Origin: JAAZNO01 sp964508025
Lineage (GTDB): Bacteria; Chloroflexota; Anaerolineae; B4-G1; SLSP01
Direction: 5' to 3'
NCBI GenBank assembly: GCA_964508025.1
Contig: CAZDSF010000009.1
Location: 1-64,000, forward strand
DNA length: 64,000 nt
In this document: piece by piece, positions 15,401 to 22,840 of the stretch
How positions within the stretch are numbered: the first letter of the stretch is position 1
How the letters are laid out: each line of letters starts with the position of its first letter
The notes under the pieces: generated by a model
The model's input: only the letters and a program-made list of their open reading frames with translations
Database searches by the model: none
Told to the model about the DNA's origin: nothing
Program-made: the position numbers and the translations under genes

Positions 15401-18400
15401 CCGGCCTATCACGCGCGGCTCGCCGCGACAGCCTACCGCCTGGGACGTCTGGATGAGGCGCAACGCGAAGCTCTCAACGCGCTCAAACTTAAGCCCGGCG
15501 CAGCAGAACTCTATAGCCTGTTGGGTCAAATTGCAGAAACGGAAGCGCGTCACGAAGAAGCGCGCGCCTATTATCAAGAGGCGCTCACGGCAGAACCAGA
15601 AGCGATAACCCACCGTTGCCGGCTGGCAGCCCTGTATCGCCGACTGGAACGCCACACAGAAGCCGAAGCCGTGCTCATGGAGGCGCTGGAAATCGCGCCG
15701 ACGAACGCAACGCTGTACCACGAACTGGCGCAACTCCACGAGGCTCGCGGTGCAACAGCGCTGGCGCTGGAAGCCTATGCGCAAGCCATCGCGCTCGATC
15801 CGCAGCAACCGGAATTTCTACTCAGCAAAGGCCGCTTCCTACGGCAACTACAGCGTCTCAACGATGCGCTGACAATGTTGGAGCGGGCGCTGAGGCTCGA
15901 TCCCACATTGGCTGAGGCGCATTACCAGCTCGGGCAGATCTACGAGCTGCAGGGGCAAGCACAAAATGCCATGAGCGCCTATCGTCAAGCCATCGCTGCC
16001 GCGCCGGAGAGGGCCGAGCCGGCCTACGCTTATGCACGCCTGTGCCTGCAAGCGCATAACATCGAAGCGGCTATCAGCAGCTTACAGACAGTCGTGCAAC
16101 TGCGCCCCGATTGGGCGGAAGCGCATTACCAGCTCGGCAGCGCGTATCACCAACAACACGCCTGGGATGCTGCGCATGTGCATCTCGAACGCGCCAGCGC
16201 GCTAGCGCCGGAAAACGCCGCCTATCGCGCCGCTATTGGAGCCAACTACCAGCAATCAGGCAACTTCACAGAGGCGTTAACCGCTTACCAGATAGCCGGA
16301 CATCTGGCGCCGGAGAACATCCACTACCGCCGGATCATCGCGGGGCTTTACAGACAGCTGGGTCAGGTAGATGATGCACTGGCTACGCTGAGAGACGCGC
16401 TCAATCTGGATCCGGAGAATCCAGGGCTGTATGCCGAGTTGGGACAGACGTTAATCGCCAAGGGCCAGTTGAGCGAGGCGCTCAGTCAATACTTAAACGC
16501 GGCAGACCTGGCGCCGCACAGAGCAGAGTATTACCGGCAGATGGGCGTGATTTTGCGCCAGTTAGGAGACCAGAATCAGGCGCTCAAGATGTTGAAAACA
16601 GCCGCCGAACTGGCGCCTGAAGATGCCGAAGTGCACGATGCCTTGGGACAACTCTATCACGAACGCGCGCAATACATCGCAGCCGTGACAGAGTTCGAGG
16701 AAGCCGTGACATTGGCGCCTGAAATGGCCGTTTACTGGCAGCGCTTTTCTCGCAGCTTGTGCGCCTTGGAGCGCTACGAACGCGCGTTGGAGGCGGCGCA
16801 GCGCGCCATTGCGCTCGCGCCACATGCCGCGGAAATGCACGCCCAGCTTGCCGCCATCTATGCGCAACAGCAACACTTCGAAGAAGCGCTCAGCGAATAT
16901 CGCTATGCCAGCGCGCAAGAACCGCAAAATCCGATCTACCACTGCGCTGTGGGCGCCACCCTCTACGCACTGGAACAGTTTGAGCCGGCGATCCAGGCGC
17001 TTAGTGAGGCGATACAACACAATCCCGGAAGCGCCGAAGCCTACCGCTGGTTGGGCGCAATCTATGCGCGGCAGGGAGAAACAGAGAACGCTCTGAATGC
17101 TTATCAGAACGCGATCAAGTTGGAGCCTGAAAACCCCATCCATCAACACAACATCGGGCTGTTTCTCTGGCATCTTCAACGCTATGAGGAGGCGCACGCA
17201 GCGCTACAGCGGGCGCTTGCTCTCAATCCCGATGACGCCGAAGCGCACTACATTCTAGGGCAGTTATACGAAACGCGAGGAGAAAATGCAAATGCCCTCG
17301 ATCAATATCACCAGGCAAGCCTGTTACAACCCAAGCAGCGCGACTATCGGCAAGCTTATGGGATTGCCCTGCGGCAAGCGCAACGTTACGAAGAAGCGCG
17401 CCAGGTCTTGACTGAGATTCTGGCAGAAGATACCGCAAACGCGGAGGTGTATTGGCAGATGGGCGCACTATTCGAAGCCACAGGCGACTTGCAAGCCGCG
17501 TGGCAGGCTTACACCAAAGCGGCAACCCTCCAACCAGCGGCGCTGCGCTATCAGCTGCATGCCGCAATGGCTCTCGGCGCGCTGGGAAGGCAAGCCCTGT
17601 TATTGCAGCAGGCAGGTATGGCAACCGACATGCCCGCTGGAACGGAGATCGCCAGCGTCATCCACAACCTGCGCCAGGCGCTTACGCACAGCCAGGACGA
17701 TACGGCAACACGCGCAGCGCTGGGCGAGATTCTGATGCTGAACGGCGAAACGGAAGAAGCCATTCTGCACCTGCAACGCGCGGTGGAAGCCGCTCCGCAC
17801 AGTGCTGCATATCATCGCAATCTGGGTACCGCATTCCGGCTCAAAGGCGACTTCCAGCAAAGCCTGCGCGAACTGCGCGTGGCTGATGTTCTCGCCCCTG
17901 AGGATCCCGAAATTCAATACGAGCTGGCATTGAGCTACCGCGCCCTGGGAGAAACCGCAGAAGCGGCCAGGAAACTGGCAAAAGCCGCAGAAGCCAAACC
18001 CGCTGAAGCACTGTATCAATACGCGCTAGGACAGACCTTGCGGCAAGTGGGACACCTTCAAGAAGCCAGCGCCGCGTTATCCAAAGCCATCAACCTGAAT
18101 GCCGGCGTCGCGGCGTGGTATCACGAATTGGGGAATATCTTCTACGCACAGCGCCGCAATCACGTCGCCCTCGAACAACATCTGCGGGCTGCCGAGCTCG
18201 AACCGGAGAATGCGGCATATCTGCACGCCGCTGCCCGCGCCTACAGCGACATCGGGAACGACAAACAAGCCATCCTGCTCCTGGAACAAGCGTTGCAACG
18301 CGAGCCATCCAAAACGGATTGGTGGCTGGAGCTTGGAGACGCCTATCAACGCCAGACACACACCCTCCAGGCGCGCGAAGCCTATCAGCAAGCGGCGACA

Positions 18401-19207
18401 CTGGCGCCAGACAATCCAGAATGCCTGCTCAAACTGGGCGCAGCGGCAATGGCGTTAGGCGAGTTGGATGAGGCGCAGGCACGCTACAACCGCGCCGTTG
18501 CCCTCAAACCCGATTACGCCCCCGCCTACAAGCATCTGGGAGAACTCCATGCCCAAAAGATGGCCTGGGACGATGCGCTGCGCGCCTACCAGCGCGCGCT
18601 CCAATTGGAGCCAGAAGATGCCGAGACGCACTACCACCTCGGCAGAATTTACCAGATGCTGGCCCGTTATCCAGACGCGGTGGAACATCTGGAGCAAGCC
18701 ATCGCCTTGAATCCGAAGGCGCTTGAGCCTTATGCCCCCCTGGGGATAACGTATGAAGCGCTAGAGCAGAACGATGAGGCGCTACAGGTTTATGAGCAAG
18801 CGCTCAGCATAGCGCCGCACCGCATCGAAAACCATCTGCAAGTGGGACGGCTATGTCGCCGGCTGGGGCATCTCGATAAAGCCATCGCGCACTTCTTGCG
18901 CGGGGTAGAGCTCCAGCCCGACGCTGCCGGAGCCTATCACGAATTGGGCCAGACGTATGAGCTGCAGGAGCGCTACAGCGAGGCGCTCACCGCTTACCTC
19001 GAAGCTTTGCGGTTGGAGCCTTCGGTCGCCGATTACTACTACAGCGCAGGGCTTATCTACAAGCTCATGAAGCAATACACACAATCGGCAGCGATGCTCC
19101 GCGAGGCCATCAAATTGCGCCCGGACGATGCCAATGTCTACAAGCAATGGGCGGCGGTCAGCGCCGTGTCCATTCTCTGGCAGCGGCAACGCGGCGCGGA
19201 AGCGTGA
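12443..19207 (+). CDS. Giant NACHT NTPase-TPR protein (2254 residues)
   Basis: Residues about 60-340 are a STAND-class NACHT module: Walker A GGLGSGKTT near residue 76, FFLDLTEF, Walker B VYLFDNVDALE near residue 153, YILACRPDMP (sensor-like) and LAHTPLFLQAALRL. A helical linker containing FIHGLIQEFFAALAL follows. From residue about 510 to the C-terminus there are roughly 50 consecutive tetratricopeptide repeats with the usual pattern (for example YYQEALTAEP, YRQAIAAAPERAEPAYAY). NACHT proteins act as signal-triggered switches, and in bacteria several are antiphage sensors; the TPR solenoid would bind ligand or partner. The start MMTTQATQ (ATG 12443) is used; the longer upstream frame overlaps the small membrane gene and has no Shine-Dalgarno. 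The protease gene follows 9 nt later, which suggests that the two act together, as protease effectors do with TPR sensors elsewhere. Confidence 0.9.
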   Translation: MMTTQATQTDSCDTARRALPLERRFLLQYLRAVRDAPRLAATAQRYIPLELQLESGGGAQDAIEATRNRNAMFVIGGLGSGKTTFLHTLFWNLAAEGLAAPHSATSPIPFFLDLTEFDAHTAIETLLLHATQQYLPAATPEIMAAFLRQRQAVYLFDNVDALESSSRERLYAWIAGEQQARRDIRYILACRPDMPTSAACTVALPLEQLHLLPLRDRSVDAFIERQAAPEIAVTIQKQLRQDAAVWELAHTPLFLQAALRLAERTDARTPWWSRCAIIQEALSLTQKPSTAGITVWLNTVGRTLAEIAFILQQAQTSQIEVSRLTELISKTGLPASRIYESGLLVSKTGDDEVAFIHGLIQEFFAALALKFRLGTTFSCSHLVREPQSLTVWRGVLIQLYGLVEDRKTLVGNWVAEGATAGLAELLANCTVNNDLPHQLPEKIREIARLTESKATLFRLGAALKRQGATEAATTALLETLNRETATTSERSAHSIAPTSDTGGTSMDQIRQRLQLGRIQRELDRPAQALTELRAASAEIERLHAEIRYEMGLTFQAQGQAEAALTEFLQAQARDAHSAVYAYEVGAALNRLGRYRDALTPLNAALEQAPNMTAAHRELAHAYAQQHWAEEAERILAKALELQPEDGELCYDMSVLLAQRGAAAQAKVYLQRALSLHPDRAAWHDALGRLHQQEATDFHAARQEFEQAILLDPTCAATWGHLGTLYQRQGEPNRAAAYLHRAVALEPECAAWHGALADCLRAQNNFSEAAAAYQRALQLGAECAEHYHGLATCLYHQGCHEEALLALREATQLAPEFAPAYALMGQIHAEQQRPEAARQALLLACATEPAQARHYQALSRFYIQAAEPHLALEAVQRALEIQPDLHSAYDQQGHIYELLGADTEALSAYTKALALQPTEGTYALHAGIIAQRLGQHDAALAFLKQAEPLLPDNPALYYHLGELYQERRDYENARAGFHKSVTLQPDEPAYHARLAATAYRLGRLDEAQREALNALKLKPGAAELYSLLGQIAETEARHEEARAYYQEALTAEPEAITHRCRLAALYRRLERHTEAEAVLMEALEIAPTNATLYHELAQLHEARGATALALEAYAQAIALDPQQPEFLLSKGRFLRQLQRLNDALTMLERALRLDPTLAEAHYQLGQIYELQGQAQNAMSAYRQAIAAAPERAEPAYAYARLCLQAHNIEAAISSLQTVVQLRPDWAEAHYQLGSAYHQQHAWDAAHVHLERASALAPENAAYRAAIGANYQQSGNFTEALTAYQIAGHLAPENIHYRRIIAGLYRQLGQVDDALATLRDALNLDPENPGLYAELGQTLIAKGQLSEALSQYLNAADLAPHRAEYYRQMGVILRQLGDQNQALKMLKTAAELAPEDAEVHDALGQLYHERAQYIAAVTEFEEAVTLAPEMAVYWQRFSRSLCALERYERALEAAQRAIALAPHAAEMHAQLAAIYAQQQHFEEALSEYRYASAQEPQNPIYHCAVGATLYALEQFEPAIQALSEAIQHNPGSAEAYRWLGAIYARQGETENALNAYQNAIKLEPENPIHQHNIGLFLWHLQRYEEAHAALQRALALNPDDAEAHYILGQLYETRGENANALDQYHQASLLQPKQRDYRQAYGIALRQAQRYEEARQVLTEILAEDTANAEVYWQMGALFEATGDLQAAWQAYTKAATLQPAALRYQLHAAMALGALGRQALLLQQAGMATDMPAGTEIASVIHNLRQALTHSQDDTATRAALGEILMLNGETEEAILHLQRAVEAAPHSAAYHRNLGTAFRLKGDFQQSLRELRVADVLAPEDPEIQYELALSYRALGETAEAARKLAKAAEAKPAEALYQYALGQTLRQVGHLQEASAALSKAINLNAGVAAWYHELGNIFYAQRRNHVALEQHLRAAELEPENAAYLHAAARAYSDIGNDKQAILLLEQALQREPSKTDWWLELGDAYQRQTHTLQAREAYQQAATLAPDNPECLLKLGAAAMALGELDEAQARYNRAVALKPDYAPAYKHLGELHAQKMAWDDALRAYQRALQLEPEDAETHYHLGRIYQMLARYPDAVEHLEQAIALNPKALEPYAPLGITYEALEQNDEALQVYEQALSIAPHRIENHLQVGRLCRRLGHLDKAIAHFLRGVELQPDAAGAYHELGQTYELQERYSEALTAYLEALRLEPSVADYYYSAGLIYKLMKQYTQSAAMLREAIKLRPDDANVYKQWAAVSAVSILWQRQRGAEA

Positions 19208-19216
19208 GAGACGCAC

Positions 19217-20914
19217 ATGAAACACGTACCCTTTCCCGCAGCCCCAAGCGCACCGGCATCCGCCCAAGTCGCCGCCAAAGCACTAGAGGAAGCGCAATTC
19301 GAGATGGAAAACTGGATCACCACATTGTTGGCAGAGGAGACACCGCCGCCGCCAACCCAGCCAGAGCGCACAGATACCGTCTATCTGATCGTTTCCAGCC
19401 GGCGCGCGCTGACCAGAAAATACGGCGCAGAAGGCTTCCGCCGTGTAGATGAGGCGCTCAACGCCTTACAGCAAGCCGTTGCCGCACATGTAAAACTCAA
19501 CGCCCTTCTGGTTTATGTGGATGACGTCGCCTCGCTGACACCCTATAACCTGCAACCGGTAGACCCTGCTAATCCATGGCAGATTAAGGTGCTGATCGAA
19601 CAAACAGCAACTTATCTCAAGGGTCGGGAGCAGGATGTGCGCTATCTGCTCATCATTGGCGGCGATAGCATCATCCCATTTCACCGGCTTCCCAATCCTG
19701 TCAACGATCAGGATGCCGATGTACCTTCCGACAATCCCTACGCCTCGCAAGACACCAACTACTTCATCCCAGAAAGGGCGGTGGGGCGGCTGCCCGATGG
19801 CGAGGGCGAACCCGTTTCGGTATTGTTAGACCTCATCCAGGAAGTCATTAACACCCACCGCAGGAGAACCACAGCCGCCAAAGGGCTTATCCACACGCTC
19901 TTACAAACGCTGCGTGCAAACGGGCGCAGAGAAGTCCTCAAAGTGGGCTGGGGCTATTCCGCCAGCATTTGGCGTAAGGCATCGCGGCATGTGCTGCAAC
20001 ACCTCGGCGATGCCCAACCGTTGCGCATCTCTCCGCCGCTCACCTATCAGGAATTCAAGCGCCACACATATACGCCTTTCAACTATTTCAACCTCCACGG
20101 CATCGAAGATGGCCCCAACTGGTACGGGCAACGCGACGCCCTCTTCCCGGCGGGATATGAGCTCTTTCCTGTGGCGCTCCGCCCCGAAGACCTCCAGATC
20201 GCCGATTATGCCGGCTCGGTCATCTTCACCGAAGCTTGTTATGGCGCCAATATCCTGGGCAAGAACACCGGCGCATCCCTAGCGCTGAAGTTTCTGGCTT
20301 CGCGGGCAAGAGCCGTGGTTGGCTCCACCAAGGTAGCCTATGGCTCTATCGCGCCGCCGCTGATTGGCGCCGATTTGTTAGGCAAGCATTTCTGGAAAGG
20401 CATCCTTGCGCATCTGACAGTGGGTGAGGCGCTGAAATACGCCAAAGTCAATCTGGCGCGCGAAATGCAAGAACGGCAGGGATACCTCGATAGCGAAGAT
20501 CAGAAAACGCTGATCAGTTTTGTGCTCTATGGCGATCCCGCGTCGCCGGGCACTCCTGATGGCAACATCGAGCTGCTGAGCAAAGCCCTGTGTCCGCCGC
20601 TGATTTACCAACGGCAGACCAAGGATCAGAAAAGCCTGATCTCTGAACAACTGGTCGCCACGGTAAAAAGCCGCATCGAGGCGAGCCTACCGCACCTGGC
20701 GCAAGCGCGCGTCCACGCCGCGCCGCTCGTCCTGAGCCATGGCGAGCTGACAACAGCCCACGCCAAATCACACACCGCGCGAAGGTCAGGCGCCAAGTGG
20801 GCTTTCACGCTCGAAAAGGACATTTCCGTCAATGGCGACAGCGCCCATCATCAAGTGGTTAAAGTGACCGTTGACGAGAATGGTGCGATTCTCAAAGCAG
20901 CGATGTCCAGATAA
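19217..20914 (+). CDS. Peptidase C25/caspase-like cysteine protease
   Basis: A 565-residue protein with a gingipain-like (C25, caspase-fold) catalytic domain. The N-terminal subdomain carries VRYLLIIGGDSIIPFHRL and ERAVGRLPDGEGEP, both characteristic of C25 peptidases. The catalytic pair is visible as His294 in YFNLHGIEDG and Cys341 in IFTEACYGANILG. No signal peptide is present, unlike secreted gingipains, so it should act in the cytoplasm. Residues about 480-565 form a separate C-terminal domain ending VVKVTVDENGAILKAAMSR that resembles the whole 81-residue protein encoded at 22539. Lying 9 nt after the NACHT-TPR gene, it is the probable effector. CHAT proteases share the fold and are the main alternative label. 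Confidence 0.85.
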   Translation: MKHVPFPAAPSAPASAQVAAKALEEAQFEMENWITTLLAEETPPPPTQPERTDTVYLIVSSRRALTRKYGAEGFRRVDEALNALQQAVAAHVKLNALLVYVDDVASLTPYNLQPVDPANPWQIKVLIEQTATYLKGREQDVRYLLIIGGDSIIPFHRLPNPVNDQDADVPSDNPYASQDTNYFIPERAVGRLPDGEGEPVSVLLDLIQEVINTHRRRTTAAKGLIHTLLQTLRANGRREVLKVGWGYSASIWRKASRHVLQHLGDAQPLRISPPLTYQEFKRHTYTPFNYFNLHGIEDGPNWYGQRDALFPAGYELFPVALRPEDLQIADYAGSVIFTEACYGANILGKNTGASLALKFLASRARAVVGSTKVAYGSIAPPLIGADLLGKHFWKGILAHLTVGEALKYAKVNLAREMQERQGYLDSEDQKTLISFVLYGDPASPGTPDGNIELLSKALCPPLIYQRQTKDQKSLISEQLVATVKSRIEASLPHLAQARVHAAPLVLSHGELTTAHAKSHTARRSGAKWAFTLEKDISVNGDSAHHQVVKVTVDENGAILKAAMSR

Positions 20915-20931
20915 CAATGGGGTGATGCCGC

Positions 20932-21360
20932 ATGTTACTCGGCGAATTTCACTGCACCACCAACGCAAACGGCAGCCTCATGTTGCCGCCGGTGCTTCGC
21001 AGCGCATTAAGCGCGGGACTTACCATCACCCGCGGCATAGATCGTTGTCTGATCCTCTACCCTGCCGGCAGTTGGCAAGCGCTCACAACGGCGGTACAGG
21101 AACGTCTGCGCCTTACCCGAGCGGCAGACCGCGCCTTTGCCCGCTTGCTCTTTTCGGGCGCGGCAGTCTGCGTCCCCGATGAGAATGGCTGCATCCCCTT
21201 GCCCGAAAATCTGCGCCGCTATGCCGATATTCGCGCTGACGCCGTCATCGTAGGGGTGTACAGCCATCTCGAATTGTGGGATGCGCAGCGCTGGGCAACG
21301 CTCACGGCGCAGATGGAAGCGGATGCCGCACTCATGCGCGAGGACTATCTACTGGTATAG
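20932..21360 (+). CDS. mraZ: Divergent MraZ-family protein
   Basis: A 142-residue protein with the two tandem SpoVT/AbrB-like halves of MraZ, the regulator that usually opens the division and cell-wall gene cluster. Matching blocks are MLLGEFHCTTNANGSLMLPP, RCLILYPAGSWQAL, FARLLFSGAAVCVPDENG and VIVGVYSHLELWDAQRW. The DxxxR motif expected in each half is altered: NANGS in the first, DENGC in the second, so both conserved arginines needed for DNA binding in E. coli MraZ are missing. It starts at ATG 20932 behind GGGGTGA, 17 nt after the protease gene, and is followed by ftsZ with no mraW, ftsI or mur genes between. Confidence 0.8.
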   Translation: MLLGEFHCTTNANGSLMLPPVLRSALSAGLTITRGIDRCLILYPAGSWQALTTAVQERLRLTRAADRAFARLLFSGAAVCVPDENGCIPLPENLRRYADIRADAVIVGVYSHLELWDAQRWATLTAQMEADAALMREDYLLV

Positions 21361-21457
21361 TGTCCAGAAAACAACCGCCCTGGTCTCGAAAGCCAGCAAA
21401 ACAGATGATTTTTCGTTCAGACCCGCACAATCGCGTTTCAGAAGGGAGTTATCCAAG

Positions 21458-22546
21458 ATGAAAACCGAAATGCTCGACAAAGCGCGTATCAAAGTGATTG
21501 GCGTTGGCGGCGCCGGCTGTAATGCCGTTGACCGCATGATCCAAATCGGAATTCCCGGCGTCACCTTCGTCGCAGCCAATACCGATACACAAGCACTCGT
21601 GCAATCAGAAGCGCCGTGCAAAATCTGTTTGGGACCGAATCTGACCCACGGACTTGGCGCCGGGGGCAACGCCGAGATCGGGCGCAGGGCGGCGCAAGAG
21701 AGCCAACGCCTGCTCGGTGAAGTGATGCAAGATACAGACATGGTCTTCATCACCGCGGGGATGGGCGGGGGAACGGGAACCGGCGCCGCACCGGTTATCG
21801 CGCGGCTGGCGCGTGAAGCCAATGCCCTGAGCATCGCCATCGTCACCCGACCCTTCGCCTTCGAAGGCCCCCGCCGCCAGGAGGCCGCGAAAGAAGGCAT
21901 CGAACGGCTGCAAGAAGCGGTTGACGCCCTTATCATCGTCTCCAATGACCGGTTGCTGGAAGTGGTCAGCAAGCGCATTCCCCTGGGCATCGCCTTTCGC
22001 GTCGCCGATGAGGTGTTAAGGCAGGGCGTGCAAGGCGTCACCGAGCTGGTCACCCATCCAGGGCTGATCAATCTCGACTTTGCTGATGTGAAGTCAGTGG
22101 TCAGCAACGCCGGCAGGACCTTGATGTCCATTGGGCACGCTGAAGGCAAAGATAAGGCGCTCGAAGCGGCGCGCATCGCAGTAGAGAATCCGCTGATGGA
22201 CATCGAGACGCTTCAGAACGCCGAGAACTTGCTGGTGAACTTCAGCGGCGGCGAAGATCTCACCCTGGCCGAGGTCAGCGAGGCCATGGATTACCTGGCC
22301 CAGACAGCCAAACCAGAAGCGCAGATCTTTTTCGGCGCAGTCATTGATCCCCATATCAAAGGCAATGTGCAGATTACGCTCATTGCGACCGGCCTGGATG
22401 CGCAATCCAATCACCCGCCGGCCCGCACGGCAACGCGGGGCGCGCGCCGGCACACGCTGGCAGAGTTGCTGGGGGATACTTATGTCATACCGGAATCGGC
22501 CTGTCCGCGCGTGACCACACGCCAGGAGGCGCTGCACCTTGGCTGA
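21458..22546 (+). CDS. ftsZ: FtsZ cell-division GTPase
   Basis: A 362-residue tubulin-family GTPase. The FtsZ core is complete: KVIGVGGAGCNAVDRMI, GPNLTHGLGAGGN, the tubulin signature GMGGGTGTGAAPV near residue 103, TRPFAFEGPRRQE, and the T7 catalytic loop GLINLDFADVKSV near residue 204. The tail after the core is short (~45 residues) and ends PRVTTRQEALHLG; no standard C-terminal peptide of the DIPxFLR type is seen. The start ATG 21458 lies 10 nt after AAGGGA and gives MKTEMLDKARIKVIGVGG; the upstream in-frame region overlaps mraZ. Whether this is the only FtsZ of the organism or a second copy specialised for this operon cannot be told from the window. Confidence 0.9.
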   Translation: MKTEMLDKARIKVIGVGGAGCNAVDRMIQIGIPGVTFVAANTDTQALVQSEAPCKICLGPNLTHGLGAGGNAEIGRRAAQESQRLLGEVMQDTDMVFITAGMGGGTGTGAAPVIARLAREANALSIAIVTRPFAFEGPRRQEAAKEGIERLQEAVDALIIVSNDRLLEVVSKRIPLGIAFRVADEVLRQGVQGVTELVTHPGLINLDFADVKSVVSNAGRTLMSIGHAEGKDKALEAARIAVENPLMDIETLQNAENLLVNFSGGEDLTLAEVSEAMDYLAQTAKPEAQIFFGAVIDPHIKGNVQITLIATGLDAQSNHPPARTATRGARRHTLAELLGDTYVIPESACPRVTTRQEALHLG

Positions 22547-22784
22547 GCTGGAACCTCGTCACATTGCCCAGGCCACACGGGCGGTAATTGCGCAATTTCC
22601 GGAGATGCGCGGCGTCGAGCCAACGCTTAGCGCGCAGAGCATACCGGGTTCGCCACCCCGGCAGCACTATATCCTCACCTTTGCGCAGCAGGTGAAAGTA
22701 TCGGCCCACGAGACGCTGCAACGACGGGTGCGCGTCACCATGAACCAGGATGGCGAGATCATCAAAATCACAGCATCCAGATAA
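22539..22784 (+). CDS. 81-residue protein resembling the C-terminus of the C25 protease
   Basis: Starts at TTG 22539, overlapping the end of ftsZ by 8 nt, with CAGGAGG at 22523-22529 supporting the start. The final third, VRVTMNQDGEIIKITASR, aligns with VVKVTVDENGAILKAAMSR at the end of the protease encoded at 19217, and both are preceded by an FTL/LTF strand and by a helix-Pro segment (IAQFPEMRGVEP against IEASLPHLAQARVHAAP). It thus looks like a free-standing copy of the protease's C-terminal domain, possibly a decoy, inhibitor or adaptor. The family has no name known to me. Confidence 0.75.
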   Translation: MAELEPRHIAQATRAVIAQFPEMRGVEPTLSAQSIPGSPPRQHYILTFAQQVKVSAHETLQRRVRVTMNQDGEIIKITASR

Positions 22785-22840
22785 TGCGGAGATTTTCATC
22801 CTTCCGCCTTCATCATTCATCCTTTCAGAGGAGCACCCCC

